From assembly GCA_903910745.1 (NCBI GenBank), contig CAIWAO010000064.1, forward strand, positions 1 to 40,050: DNA of 40,050 bases, read 5' to 3'. The stretch comes from an uncultured Burkholderiales bacterium (lineage in GTDB: Bacteria > Pseudomonadota > Gammaproteobacteria > Burkholderiales > Burkholderiaceae_C). A model generated the notes under the pieces. That model was not told where the DNA came from, made no database searches, and saw only the letters and a list, made by a program, of their open reading frames with translations. The translations under genes were made by a program, and so were the position numbers. Below, piece by piece: positions 9,962 through 19,611 of this stretch; within the stretch, counting starts at the first letter, position 1; each line of letters opens with the position of its first letter.

Positions 9962-10819
9962 TCAATGCGCGTCGTGCGCCTGACCGACATACACCAAAGT
10001 CAACATCATGAAAATGAACGCCTGCAGTGTGATGATCAAAATGTGGAAAATAGCCCAGATTGTTCCAGCAATTATCTGCCCAACCGGCAGAAGTATTCCA
10101 GGCAAAGAGATTGCTGCAGCACCACCCATTAGGGCGATCAACATAAACACCAACTCACCCGCATACATGTTTCCAAAAAGTCGCATTCCGTGCGAAACAG
10201 TCTTCGCTGCAAACTCTATCATCTGCATCAAAAAATTAATTGGCCATAAAATGGGATGCGATCCAAATGGGGCAGTAAATAACTCGTGCAACCACCCGCT
10301 TAAACCTTTGATTTTGATGTTGTAAAAAACACAAACAAGCAAAACAGATGTAGACAAGCCCAGAGTTGTTGAAAGATCGGCCGTCGGCACAACCCTTAAA
10401 AAAGCATGATGAGGACTCTCGCCAGCCATCTCAAATATCGCACCCCAAATTGAGGGCAGAAAGTCAACTGGCAACAAGTCCATTGCATTCATCAAGAAGA
10501 TCCATACAAATACAGTCAGGGCCAAGGGCGCTACAAACGCACGACTCCCCTCGTTATGGATAATTGCTTTTGACTGGTTATCAACTAATTCGAACAAAAT
10601 TTCTACTGCCGCCTGGAACCTACTCGGCACACCTGGCGTGACCTTGCGCGCTGCGTTCCAGAGCAAAAAAGCCCCGATCACACCCAAAATCAATGCCCAA
10701 AATACGGAATCTAAGTTGTAAACAGAAAAATCAATAATGCCAGACATCGGCTTATTTTGCAGATGCGTAAGGTGGTGACCTATGTACTCACCAGCTGTTG
10801 GGGCGCTTTCTACTGACAT
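9962..10819 (-). CDS. atpB: ATP synthase Fo subunit a
   Basis: Subunit a forms the proton half-channels against the c-ring. The protein has an N-terminal periplasmic lead (APTAGEYIGHHLTH), then several membrane helices; the conserved channel helix contains SHGMRLFGNMYAGELVFML with the essential Arg, and the last helix includes LQAFIFMMLTLVYVG. The longest frame begins at 10891 and would overlap atpI by 41 bases; I start at the ATG at 10819 (MSVESAPTAGEY, 285 residues), preceded by TTTGGA, which matches beta-proteobacterial homologues. It follows atpI directly. Confidence 0.96.
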   Translation of the reverse strand: MSVESAPTAGEYIGHHLTHLQNKPMSGIIDFSVYNLDSVFWALILGVIGAFLLWNAARKVTPGVPSRFQAAVEILFELVDNQSKAIIHNEGSRAFVAPLALTVFVWIFLMNAMDLLPVDFLPSIWGAIFEMAGESPHHAFLRVVPTADLSTTLGLSTSVLLVCVFYNIKIKGLSGWLHELFTAPFGSHPILWPINFLMQMIEFAAKTVSHGMRLFGNMYAGELVFMLIALMGGAAAISLPGILLPVGQIIAGTIWAIFHILIITLQAFIFMMLTLVYVGQAHDAH

Positions 10820-10850
10820 ATTCCAAACTTTAATAGTTAACTGTATTATT

Positions 10851-11381
10851 TTAAAGAGATTTGTTTGTTGAATAACTTCTCCAAACAACAAAACCCCAAA
10901 AACCCTTAAAAGCTAAAACCATTCCTATCAAAAGGGACGGCCAACTTAAACTCTCACCTAACAACTTGGATGCCGAAAAAAGCATTGCCACCGACAACGC
11001 AACTTTGACGAACTCCCAAACAAAAAACTTCGCTACTGATATCCCTAGACTGCCACGACCAAATTTTGAATTTAGCCCCCTGACACATACTGCACCAGGA
11101 AAAACGACAACAAAGACACCGTAAAGACCAGACACTCCCCATCCAGTTTGACCAAACATCAACTGGCAGAAATACAAAAAAACAGTTCCGACCAACCCTA
11201 CCAAGCCTTGCGATAATATCACCCCCCAAACATTGGGTTGCGGATGCTGTTGTCTCCACTGCTCAGCATCCTTTGCGCTCATCGCAACAAACTCTTCAAG
11301 GGCTTCGTTTTCGTCTGATTGAACCACCGACCCAGAGAATCCGCTACCCGCTGAATATACGACTTGTTTCTTATTAGTCAT
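10851..11381 (-). CDS. atpI: ATP synthase assembly/accessory protein AtpI
   Basis: A 176-residue membrane protein with a hydrophilic N-terminus (about 1-50) and four predicted membrane helices (about 52-72, 82-99, 112-135, 144-166). Position as first gene of the atp operon, size, and a QGLVGLVGTVFLYFCQLMFG first helix fit AtpI, thought to help c-ring assembly or magnesium uptake. The family is poorly conserved, so position carries much of the call. A weak AGG precedes the ATG. The operon promoter must lie in the 197 bases upstream, shared with divergent dat; no box could be assigned firmly. Confidence 0.88.
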   Translation of the reverse strand: MTNKKQVVYSAGSGFSGSVVQSDENEALEEFVAMSAKDAEQWRQQHPQPNVWGVILSQGLVGLVGTVFLYFCQLMFGQTGWGVSGLYGVFVVVFPGAVCVRGLNSKFGRGSLGISVAKFFVWEFVKVALSVAMLFSASKLLGESLSWPSLLIGMVLAFKGFWGFVVWRSYSTNKSL

Positions 11382-11578
11382 AGTTGTTATGCCTATTACA
11401 AAGTCATATAAGCTTCAGCAAAGCCTGTTATTGTAAAGCATAAGTTGGCCATCTGTACAGGGAAATTAATTTTTTGAAGCCAACCTTAATGATTATAGAG
11501 CTACCGTATTTGTAATCCTTATATATGACTTTATTAGCAAACCATTGTGGGAAGTAAGAAAAGTTGGATAATTGGCAT

Positions 11579-12514
11579 ATGACTTCAAAATACTCATTCA
11601 CACCTCCCGAATTACCTTCAACCATCTGCTATCTCAACGGGGAATTTTGTCCTCTTGCACAAGCAAAAATAAGTGTGCTTGACAGGGGTTTTATTTTTGG
11701 TGACGGCATATATGAAGTTGTCCCGATTTATTTCGGCAAACCTTTTAGATTCGAACAGCACATGAACAGGTTTCAGCGTTCTTTAAAAGAATTGAGAATT
11801 GAGAATCCTTTTTCAAATGTTGAGTGGTTAGAAATTATTAATACTTTGGCTAGTCGATTTGCAGAAAGCGTGAATCAAAAAGTTGAAGACACCAATCAAA
11901 TTATTTATTTACAAATAAGTCGAGGAGTTGCGCCACGAGATCACGTCATGACAAAGGGCATTAGTCCTACGGTTTTTGTGATGACCAATCCACTAAAAGC
12001 AATTTCACCTGAGCTAAGAAATGCCGGAGTCCACTGCGTAAGCGCACACGATTTCAGATGGGAGAAAGCCCACATTAAGGCGACAAGTCTTTTAGGTGCC
12101 GTTCTCTCAAGGCAAATGAGTGCAGATATGGATGCCACTGAAACCATTATGTTCAGGGGAGACAATTTAAGCGAGGCCTCATCTAGCAACGTTTGGATTG
12201 TCTCGAATGGAACAGTATTTGCTCCTCCTAAAGATAATTTGCTTTTAGAAGGTATTCGGTATGGCTTGATCGAGGAAATATGCGGCGAAATTGATATTCC
12301 ATTTGTTTTACGCCCAATTTCTCGTAATGAAGTTTTTAATGCCGATGAGGTTTTACTATCTTCTGCCACCAAGGAGGTACTGGCAGTCACTAAGATTGAC
12401 GAGACTGTAATTGGCTCACATACTTCACATTCTGGTCAACCTGGTCCTGTCTACAAACGAATCTATAAAGCCTATCAAAATTATATTGAGCGTATTTGTA
12501 AAAATACCAATTAA
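11579..12514 (+). CDS. dat: D-amino-acid aminotransferase (PLP fold type IV)
   Basis: It interconverts D-alanine and D-glutamate with their keto acids, or serves as a related branched-chain/4-amino-4-deoxychorismate type IV enzyme; D-specific activity is inferred from family and neighbours. Numbering from the longest frame (TTG 11564), it has LDRGFIFGDGIYEVVP (39-54), the PLP lysine K172 in AHIKATSLLG, and the cofactor-phosphate region LLLEGIRYGLIEE and LSSATKEVLAV. I use the ATG at 11579; neither start has a strong ribosome binding site. It opens the dat-ybeD-lipB-lipA block common in Burkholderiales and Neisseriales. Confidence 0.9.
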   Translation: MTSKYSFTPPELPSTICYLNGEFCPLAQAKISVLDRGFIFGDGIYEVVPIYFGKPFRFEQHMNRFQRSLKELRIENPFSNVEWLEIINTLASRFAESVNQKVEDTNQIIYLQISRGVAPRDHVMTKGISPTVFVMTNPLKAISPELRNAGVHCVSAHDFRWEKAHIKATSLLGAVLSRQMSADMDATETIMFRGDNLSEASSSNVWIVSNGTVFAPPKDNLLLEGIRYGLIEEICGEIDIPFVLRPISRNEVFNADEVLLSSATKEVLAVTKIDETVIGSHTSHSGQPGPVYKRIYKAYQNYIERICKNTN

Positions 12515-12531
12515 ATCGTATTTCTCCAGCT

Positions 12532-12840
12532 ATGACCATTAAACCAAATAACATTAAAGATATAAGTGAAATAGTGCAAGTTCAAGAGTCTTTGATTGAG
12601 TATCCCAGTTTATTTCCAATTAAAGTAATGGGCCAAAATGCTGATGGTTTTTTGGAGGCAATAACACATATTGCTCAGTCTTTTGATCCTTCATTTGATC
12701 CCTGCACCATTGAGTTACGTCCCAGTTCTGGCGCTCATTACCTAGGCATTACGCTCACCATAAATGCAACTAGCCGCGAGCAATTAGATGAGCTTTACCG
12801 GACTTTATCTACACATCCGATGGTAAAAGTTGTTCTGTAA
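12532..12840 (+). CDS. ybeD: YbeD-like DUF493 protein
   Basis: A 102-residue protein of the YbeD/DUF493 family, with an ACT-like ferredoxin fold. It contains the conserved YPSLFPIKVMGQN (about 24-36) and the C-terminal LYRTLSTHPMVKVVL. Its stop codon TAA shares its last base with the lipB ATG, so the two are translationally coupled. Its constant placement before lipB suggests a regulatory or accessory role in lipoate or D-amino-acid metabolism; the biochemical function is not established. Confidence 0.92.
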   Translation: MTIKPNNIKDISEIVQVQESLIEYPSLFPIKVMGQNADGFLEAITHIAQSFDPSFDPCTIELRPSSGAHYLGITLTINATSREQLDELYRTLSTHPMVKVVL

Positions 12841-13520
12841 TGCTTATCAAGTTCTTAGGCAATGTTGATTATTTAAGCTCATTTGCTGATATGCAGGAGT
12901 TCACCCAAAACAGGACTGACTCTACGGCGGATGAAATATGGATTTGCGAACACCCACCAACATTTACGCAGGGCTTAGCGGGAAAAACTGAGCATTTATT
13001 AAGCCCAACTCACATACCCATTATTCAAACCAATCGAGGTGGGCAAGTCACATTTCACGGACCAGGTCAAATTGTCGCCTACCCACTTATTGATTTAAAA
13101 CGTTTGGGGATTTTCGTCAAAGAATACGTTTATCGCCTTGAGGAGGCGATTTTAAAAACACTGCTTCAATTTAAAGTCACAGGACACCGTGTTCAAGGAG
13201 CACCAGGAATTTACATTATTTTAGATTCACCATTTGGTCACCAAGTTTTAAAAAAAGATCAAGGGCTTGCTGATATGACTTCAAGCTCAGCGTTCTCTGG
13301 TCTTGGGAAAATTGCGGCCTTAGGTATTAAAGTGAGTCGTAACAAAACTTATCATGGCCTATCTCTTAATGTTCAGATGGACTTACGGCCATTTGACTTT
13401 ATAAATCCCTGTGGTTTCAAAGGTTTAAAAACCATAGACCTCTCTACAATCGGATGCTCACCAGATAAAAATGAAGTGGCTCAGGTTCTTACAAAAAAAC
13501 TAGAAATGTATCTTTCATGA
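12840..13520 (+). CDS. lipB: Lipoyl(octanoyl) transferase LipB
   Basis: LipB moves octanoate from acyl carrier protein to lipoyl domains of 2-oxoacid dehydrogenases and the glycine cleavage H protein. The 226-residue protein shows RGGQVTFHGPGQ (66-77), the catalytic lysine K157 in GLGKIAALG and the catalytic cysteine C191 in INPCGF. Between GAPGIYI and K157 there is an extra loop of about 25 residues compared with E. coli, which I recognise from Burkholderiales LipB proteins; it supports the taxonomic assignment. Translation is coupled to ybeD by a one-base stop/start overlap. LipA follows after 60 bases. Confidence 0.96.
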   Translation: MLIKFLGNVDYLSSFADMQEFTQNRTDSTADEIWICEHPPTFTQGLAGKTEHLLSPTHIPIIQTNRGGQVTFHGPGQIVAYPLIDLKRLGIFVKEYVYRLEEAILKTLLQFKVTGHRVQGAPGIYIILDSPFGHQVLKKDQGLADMTSSSAFSGLGKIAALGIKVSRNKTYHGLSLNVQMDLRPFDFINPCGFKGLKTIDLSTIGCSPDKNEVAQVLTKKLEMYLS

Positions 13521-13580
13521 TATAAGAGACTTAGATTTCTTAATTTATTACTTATTGCGTTCTTTACTAATTTTTCTCGT

Positions 13581-14585
13581 ATGAATAACGAAAATACATT
13601 CCCTCCTAAAGAAGCAACCCCAAGCGTAGTCGATGCTCATTATTATGATCCTATGATTAAGCAAAAAGCTGCCGCAAAGTTATCAAGAATTCCAATTAAA
13701 GTACAACAATCTGATGAGGTCTTAAAAAAACCAGATTGGATTCGTGTCAAAGCGGCCTCAACAAACACTCGCTTTTATGAGATCAAGGACATTCTTCGTA
13801 AAAACAGTTTAGTCACAGTTTGTGAAGAGGCCTCCTGTCCAAACATTGGTGAATGTTTTGGAAACGGCACTGCAACATTTATGATCATGGGCGACAAATG
13901 TACTAGACGTTGCCCCTTTTGCGACGTAGGTCACGGTAGGCCAGACCCATTAGATGCAAATGAGCCTCTTAATTTAGGTAAAACCATAAAAGAACTAAAG
14001 CTCAAATATGTCGTGATCACAAGCGTAGACAGAGATGATTTAAGAGACGGTGGCGCCAATCATTTTGTGTCTTGTATCGAGAATGTCAGATCTTTATCTC
14101 CAGCGACTCAAATTGAAATCTTAGTCCCCGATTTCAGGGGAAGAGATGACCGAGCTCTTGAGATTTTAAAAAAATCGCCCCCAGATGTGATGAATCACAA
14201 TATTGAGACAGTCCCAAGGCTATATAAACAAGCCAGACCGGGGAGTGACTATGATTTCAGTCTTAAATTACTTCAAAAATTTAAAACGCTTTTTCCTCAT
14301 GTTCCTACCAAAAGCGGACTTATGGTTGGTTTAGGAGAGACTGATGAAGAAATATTGCAAGTTATGCAAGACATGCGAAACCACCAAATTGATATGTTGA
14401 CCATTGGTCAATATTTATCACCTAGCAATAGCCATTTGCCGGTACTACGGTACGTCCATCCTGACACATTCAAAATGTTTGAAGAAAAAGCTTACGAAAT
14501 GGGCTTTAAGCATGCTGCAGTTGGAGCCATGGTCAGATCAAGTTATCATGCCGATAAGCAGGCGCATTCAGCTAATAATATTTGA
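13581..14585 (+). CDS. lipA: Lipoyl synthase LipA
   Basis: A radical-SAM enzyme that inserts two sulfur atoms into protein-bound octanoate. The 334-residue protein has both cluster motifs: the auxiliary cluster [12 protein letters not shown] (C81, C86, C92) and the radical-SAM CTRRCPFC (C107, C111, C114). The C-terminal VRSSYHAD carries the serine that ligates the auxiliary cluster in the family. The N-terminal 50 residues are variable. No good ribosome binding site is visible before the ATG. It completes the lipoylation pathway with lipB. Confidence 0.97.
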   Translation: MNNENTFPPKEATPSVVDAHYYDPMIKQKAAAKLSRIPIKVQQSDEVLKKPDWIRVKAASTNTRFYEIKDILRKNSLVTVCEEASCPNIGECFGNGTATFMIMGDKCTRRCPFCDVGHGRPDPLDANEPLNLGKTIKELKLKYVVITSVDRDDLRDGGANHFVSCIENVRSLSPATQIEILVPDFRGRDDRALEILKKSPPDVMNHNIETVPRLYKQARPGSDYDFSLKLLQKFKTLFPHVPTKSGLMVGLGETDEEILQVMQDMRNHQIDMLTIGQYLSPSNSHLPVLRYVHPDTFKMFEEKAYEMGFKHAAVGAMVRSSYHADKQAHSANNI

Positions 14586-14636
14586 GTTGATGCTTTTTAA
14601 ATGTGATCTCTAGGTTTTATTTTTGGGTATTTATTA

Positions 14637-14655
14637 AAATTATTATTAATAATTT
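14637..14655. terminator. AT-only inverted repeat between lipA and the oxidoreductase gene
   Basis: AAATTATT (14637-14644) and AATAATTT (14648-14655) form a perfect 8-bp AT-only stem with a 3-base loop in the convergent gap, touching the stop codon of the minus-strand gene. A stem with no GC pairs would be weak, so a bidirectional terminator role is only possible. Confidence 0.3.
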
Positions 14656-17600
14656 CATAAACTAACTCCTCTGCGCCACTCTTCCATTAACTTACTCCAA
14701 CGAATTTCAGCCAATTTTATACTCCGTTCTTTCACGTGTCCAAATCCTTTAATAGAGTCTGGCACATTGGCGATTTGGATAATTAACTCAAGATTTTTAG
14801 AGCCCTCTGAGTTCATTAACTCTTGAATCAGTGATTTATAAGTAACGATCAATTGACGTTCTTGTTGACGCTCCTGGGTTTTGCCAAAAGGATCGAGCGC
14901 AGTAGCTCGTAAAAATTTAAGTGGGGCCAATATTCGAAATAAAACTTTTGTCATGGGCCCCATTTTTTGCTTGATCAGTTCGCCCTTATCGTTTCTTTTC
15001 GCCAAAATGGGAGGAGCTAAATGATAATTTATTTTATAGTCTCCCTCAAACATATCTTTTATGCGCTGATTAAAGTTTGATTGAGTATGCAACCTGGCTA
15101 CTTCGTACTCGTCTTTATAAGCCATCAATTTGAAAAGATTTTTAGCTACTACAAGCCCTACTTTTTCGCCTAGCTTTGCGTGTACTTGGTCGACAAACTC
15201 TTTATAGGAGTTTGCATAAGATCTATTTTGATACGCTGTCAAGCGCTGGACGCGATTGGCAACAACGGTAGCCCATTTTTCCCTTTGCAAGAAAGATATT
15301 TTTTTAAATTCTTCCCCAGCAGTGTCTTCATCCGTGGAAGCTTCTATGGCAGCAAGTCTGCCTATCTCAAACGCTGATTTATTTTTCTCAACAGAGACTG
15401 CATTCAATTCGATAGCTCTTAAAATCGACTCTCGTCTTAAGGGAATCCAACCCCTTTGCCAGGCAAATCCCAAGATAAGTGGATTCACATAGATACTGTC
15501 GCCGAGTTCTTTGACGGCCAAATTGTAGGCGTCAAAATTTCCAAAGTCTGCCTGAGTGCCCCCTAACGCGTTTAGTAAATCTTCTTTGCATTTATCGCTT
15601 GGATTTTTCCAATCTCGGTCTTTGACAAATTGTGCTGTCGGCGAGCTGTGTCGATTCAAGACTACCTTGGTTCGTCCAGACGCAATTTTTAAAATAGTTT
15701 CTTTACTTGTTCCAACAATAGGATCACAAGCCATCACCAAGTCTGCACTCACGGTGGATACTCTGGTTGTACGAATGGTATTTTGTTCATTCGCAATAAT
15801 CACATGACTCCATGTAGCGCCACCTTTTTGGGCTAAGCCTGCAGAGTCTTGAGTAACTATGCCCAAGCCTTCCATGTGCGCTGCATATCCAAGTAACTGT
15901 CCTATAGTAATGACTCCAGTTCCACCCACACCAGCAACCACAATTCCGTATCCTAAGTTATATTTTTTTAAATCTGGTAGTACCGGCTCAGGCAACTCAT
16001 CTTTGTCACTATGTAATTGATAAGCATTGCTTGCATTCGATTTAGAGTTCTTAGGTTTTAGACTCCCCCCCTCAATTGTCACAAAACTCGGACAAAATCC
16101 CTTCAAACAACTTAGGTCTTTGTTGCATGCACTTTGGTTGATGGTTCTTTTACGTCCCAACTCCGTCTCTAATGGCTCAACGCTAATGCAGTTACTTGCA
16201 ATTCCGCAGTCTCCGCACCCTTCACAGACCTCTTCATTGATCATGACACGAACGGCAGGATCCACCATCGTTCCACGTTTACGCCGTCTACGTTTCTCGG
16301 TTGCACATGTTTGGTCGTAAATTATGACGGTAGTGCCGCCAATTTCTCTAAACTCTCGCTGAATCCTATCTAATTCATCCCGGTGTTTTACCAAAACACC
16401 GATTGGTAATTCCTTTACTTCATCGTATTTTTCAGGCATGTCCGTCACGATGGTGACTTTTTTAACTCCTTCTGCTTTCATACTTTGAGCAATTTGAATA
16501 ACCGTGTGCCCCTCGGATCGCTCACCAATGGGTTGCCCTCCAGTCATAGCGACAGCATCGTTATATAAGATTTTGTAAGTGATATTTACACCTGCAGCAA
16601 CACTTTGCCTAATTGCCATGATGCCACTGTGAAAATAAGTACCATCCCCTAAATTGGCAAAAATATGTTTTTCATTAACAAAGGGTTGCTGCCCTATCCA
16701 AGGGGTACCCTCTCCCCCCATCTGAGTGAAACCAGCGGTTTGTCGGTCCATCCAAAGACTCATAAAATGGCATCCAATTCCAGCCATTGCCCTTGAGCCC
16801 TCAGGCACTACAGTACTGGTGTTATGTGGACAGCCAGAGCAAAACCAAGGTTGCCTCTCACTGGTTAAGCTAAGTTGGGTCATTGCACGCTCTTTAAGAT
16901 CGAGTCGTTCTATATGTTGATCAATTTTCGCCTGGGTTAGGTTGTCAACTCCTAGTGCTTTCAACCTTCTAGCGATAGCTCTAGCAATAATAGTAGGATT
17001 CAAATCTGCACTAGCTCTTAGAAGCGGCGCTTGATTTGAAGCATATGCGGTCCATTGCCCTTGAGATGTATTTGAATTGGGATCCAAATCAAACTTACCC
17101 AATATTTGTGGCCGTTTGGAATCGCTCCAACTATAGAGCTCGTCTTTTAATTGCGTTTCTATTAAGGCTCGTTTTTCTTCTACGACCAAGATTTCTTTTA
17201 AACCACTGGCAAAATCGAACACTCCATGAGGCTCAAGTGGCCAACTCACGTTAACTTTGTGAACACGGATTCCAATTTGGTGGCAGACTTCATCTGTTAG
17301 TCCTAAATCTGCCAACGCCTGACGTGTATCGTTGTATGCTTTTCCACTTGCAATAATTCCCAGCCTATCTTGAGCACTTTCAATGACATTGAAATTAAGT
17401 TTATTTTCTTTTATGTAGGCAAGAGCAGCCGCCCATTTAAAATCAAATAGTCTAGACTCTTGACTCAAAGCGTCATCCGGCCAACGTATTGCCAACCCGC
17501 CTGAGGGTAATTGAATAGAAAGTTCTGGTATTTTGACCACCACTTTAGAAGGATCTATGATCACAGTAGCGCTGGATTCAACTATTTCTTGTATTGTTTT

Positions 17601-18233
17601 CATGCCCGACCAAAGACCACAAAAACGGCTTAATTCAAATGCATGAACACCCAAATCCAGAATATCTTGAACGCTGGAGGGGAAAAATACTGGCATGCCA
17701 CATGCCATAAAAATCTGATCACTTTGGTGTGCAGCAGTACTACTTTTGGCGATATGGTCATCCCCTGCAATTGCAATTACTCCGCCCCATCGAGTTGTAC
17801 CTGCCATGTTTGCGTGTTTGAAGACATCTGCGCACCTATCCACCCCAGGTCCTTTGCCGTACCAAATCCCAAAAACACCGTCGAATTTATGTTCCTTTGG
17901 TGGGGAAAAACCCAGTTGTTGCGTACCCCAAATAGCTGTGGCAGCCAACTCCTCATTCACTCCGGGTTGGAAAATAATATTTTCTTTCGCAAGAAAATCT
18001 TTAGCTTTCCAAAGAGATTGGTCGTAAGCTCCAAGAGGGGATCCGCGGTAGCCACTTATCAGTCCAGCGGTATTTTTGCCTTCCAACAAGTCTCTTTGTC
18101 GTTGCAGCATAGGCAGTCTGACTAGAGCCTGTACCCCACTCATAAACGCCCGTCCACTGTTTAAGGCATATTTGTCTTCGAGTGAAACTTCTTTTAAAGC
18201 TTTAATTAGATACTCTGGCAATGGAGCGTTCAT
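14655..18233 (-). CDS. Indolepyruvate ferredoxin oxidoreductase, fused alpha-gamma form
   Basis: A 1192-residue single-chain 2-oxoacid oxidoreductase that decarboxylates aryl- or branched-chain 2-oxoacids with thiamine diphosphate and CoA, passing electrons to ferredoxin or a flavin acceptor. Domains in order: N-terminal pyrimidine-binding domain (GLISGYRGSPLGAYD, 57-71), thiamine-diphosphate domain (CSGCPHNTST, 465-474; NLGDGTYFHSGI, 527-538; YNDAVAMTGGQP, 557-568), a ferredoxin-like insert with C670, C673, C676 and C682, a second Cys group (C703, C709, C714), the gamma domain (VAGVGGTGVITIGQLLG, 766-782; AGLAQKGGATWSHV), and a long C-terminal extension of the DUF6537 type. This fused form is common in Burkholderiales. 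It reads in the same direction as mltA, 105 bases or more downstream. Confidence 0.93.
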   Translation of the reverse strand: MNAPLPEYLIKALKEVSLEDKYALNSGRAFMSGVQALVRLPMLQRQRDLLEGKNTAGLISGYRGSPLGAYDQSLWKAKDFLAKENIIFQPGVNEELAATAIWGTQQLGFSPPKEHKFDGVFGIWYGKGPGVDRCADVFKHANMAGTTRWGGVIAIAGDDHIAKSSTAAHQSDQIFMACGMPVFFPSSVQDILDLGVHAFELSRFCGLWSGMKTIQEIVESSATVIIDPSKVVVKIPELSIQLPSGGLAIRWPDDALSQESRLFDFKWAAALAYIKENKLNFNVIESAQDRLGIIASGKAYNDTRQALADLGLTDEVCHQIGIRVHKVNVSWPLEPHGVFDFASGLKEILVVEEKRALIETQLKDELYSWSDSKRPQILGKFDLDPNSNTSQGQWTAYASNQAPLLRASADLNPTIIARAIARRLKALGVDNLTQAKIDQHIERLDLKERAMTQLSLTSERQPWFCSGCPHNTSTVVPEGSRAMAGIGCHFMSLWMDRQTAGFTQMGGEGTPWIGQQPFVNEKHIFANLGDGTYFHSGIMAIRQSVAAGVNITYKILYNDAVAMTGGQPIGERSEGHTVIQIAQSMKAEGVKKVTIVTDMPEKYDEVKELPIGVLVKHRDELDRIQREFREIGGTTVIIYDQTCATEKRRRRKRGTMVDPAVRVMINEEVCEGCGDCGIASNCISVEPLETELGRKRTINQSACNKDLSCLKGFCPSFVTIEGGSLKPKNSKSNASNAYQLHSDKDELPEPVLPDLKKYNLGYGIVVAGVGGTGVITIGQLLGYAAHMEGLGIVTQDSAGLAQKGGATWSHVIIANEQNTIRTTRVSTVSADLVMACDPIVGTSKETILKIASGRTKVVLNRHSSPTAQFVKDRDWKNPSDKCKEDLLNALGGTQADFGNFDAYNLAVKELGDSIYVNPLILGFAWQRGWIPLRRESILRAIELNAVSVEKNKSAFEIGRLAAIEASTDEDTAGEEFKKISFLQREKWATVVANRVQRLTAYQNRSYANSYKEFVDQVHAKLGEKVGLVVAKNLFKLMAYKDEYEVARLHTQSNFNQRIKDMFEGDYKINYHLAPPILAKRNDKGELIKQKMGPMTKVLFRILAPLKFLRATALDPFGKTQERQQERQLIVTYKSLIQELMNSEGSKNLELIIQIANVPDSIKGFGHVKERSIKLAEIRWSKLMEEWRRGVSL

Positions 18234-18338
18234 GAAGGTTAGTCCAAAAAGCGAAGATTGTTTATATTTAAATGCTAAGGCTTAACCTCCAAAGTGTACG
18301 AGGAATTTAAAAAAAAGTATTGCAGATAACTACCTAGA

Positions 18339-19595
18339 CTATCTAGGCAGAAGAGCCCACATATTTAAATTTTGTTTCAAACGGCCCGCTATCTCACCGG
18401 CCTCTGTACCCGTTCCCACGAAATAATCTGCTCTTAATGGACCAACAATTGCGTTTCCTGTGTCGTGCGCCAGTACAAGTCTTTTAAGCTGAAGCGTTGG
18501 ACCATCAGAAAAAAGCCAGAGCGGGGTACCGTAAGGTATATTTTGAGGATCAACTGCGACGGATCTCCCAGCGGTTAGAGGAATTCCCTGTGCTCCTTTT
18601 GGACCCAGACTTGGGTCCTTTAAAGGCTCTTCCCTAAAAAAGACGTACCTTGGGTTTGACCACATGAGCTCATTCACTCTTAAAGGATTTTTATTAATCC
18701 ACGCCTTTATTCCGGACCAAGACGCGTCTGTGATTTCACCCCTGTCTAGCAAGTAACGACCAACACTTTGATAAGGTAGTTCGTTTGAAGCGGCATACAC
18801 TGCCTTAATCCATTTCTTGGAGCCATCTGGCTCCATTACGTTAATTCTTCCGGATCCCTGGATTTGTAAAATTAGGAGATCAACAGGATCCGCCAACCAA
18901 GCAATCTCACGCCCAATCAAGTTTTTTTGGACAAACTCAGATTTATCAATTTCTTGGCGGGAGTACCATCTTGAGTGGTTTGACTTTAAGCTTAGTATTT
19001 CATCTGTGGGCATATAAATTGGAACTTCAAACCCAGGTTTTTTTATCCTTGATGCACTAAATACTGGCTCGTAATACCCTGTCAAAAGTCCACCTGATTC
19101 ACCCGCTTGACCCAAAATTTTATAAGGTTGGAAATGGGACATCAAAAAAAATCTCTGTTCTTGTTCATCAGCAATCACGAGAGGTTTAATAAGCGGGCAA
19201 AGATTAGCCAACCATGATGCGGGTTGATCACAACTCATCAAAAGGGCGGCCCAAACTTGCGGCAACGACTCCTGATACCAACCAGGCAATTCGTCCCAAG
19301 TTGATGCTATCCAACGTGCTTTTAATGATTCAACGCTCGTTCCTAAGGGAGTAGACAAATTGTTAGGTGCGGTTAAAGATGAGTTCTGTTTTTTATCTAT
19401 ATATTTTTCTATTGTGGATGCTCGTCCGATTGTTGGATTTGTTGAAATATGGTTCGTCTCGTTTACAGTCTGGTTTGAGGCATCTGACCTTTTTTGAACA
19501 GAACTGCATGAGCACAATATTAAATGAAGCGATAAAATGAAGCACCAGCTAAAAATGGTCATGCCATAGCATCTGGTTTTAATTCCTTTGAACAT
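18339..19595 (-). CDS. mltA: Membrane-bound lytic murein transglycosylase A (lipoprotein)
   Basis: MltA cleaves peptidoglycan glycan strands to 1,6-anhydromuropeptides at the outer membrane. Numbering from the longest frame (19697), a lipoprotein signal ends in LCSC with the lipidated C64; the MltA barrel shows GYYEPVFSAS, LQIQGSGRI and the 3D-domain end AHDTGNAIVGPLRADYFVG with conserved Asp412 and Asp424. The longest frame runs through the start of a divergent small gene, so I place the start at the ATG at 19595, giving a basic n-region (MFKGIKTR) before the hydrophobic stretch. ATGs at 19613 and 19562 are alternatives; none has a good ribosome binding site. About 418 residues. Confidence 0.9.
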   Translation of the reverse strand: MFKGIKTRCYGMTIFSWCFILSLHLILCSCSSVQKRSDASNQTVNETNHISTNPTIGRASTIEKYIDKKQNSSLTAPNNLSTPLGTSVESLKARWIASTWDELPGWYQESLPQVWAALLMSCDQPASWLANLCPLIKPLVIADEQEQRFFLMSHFQPYKILGQAGESGGLLTGYYEPVFSASRIKKPGFEVPIYMPTDEILSLKSNHSRWYSRQEIDKSEFVQKNLIGREIAWLADPVDLLILQIQGSGRINVMEPDGSKKWIKAVYAASNELPYQSVGRYLLDRGEITDASWSGIKAWINKNPLRVNELMWSNPRYVFFREEPLKDPSLGPKGAQGIPLTAGRSVAVDPQNIPYGTPLWLFSDGPTLQLKRLVLAHDTGNAIVGPLRADYFVGTGTEAGEIAGRLKQNLNMWALLPR

Positions 19596-19611
19596 ATTTT
19601 TCAGGTCGTAC

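Noticed and set aside
11428-11625. 65-residue minus-strand frame between atpI and dat
   Set aside because: It overlaps the dat start, has no ribosome binding site, and has no recognisable protein pattern; the gap is better read as a divergent promoter region.
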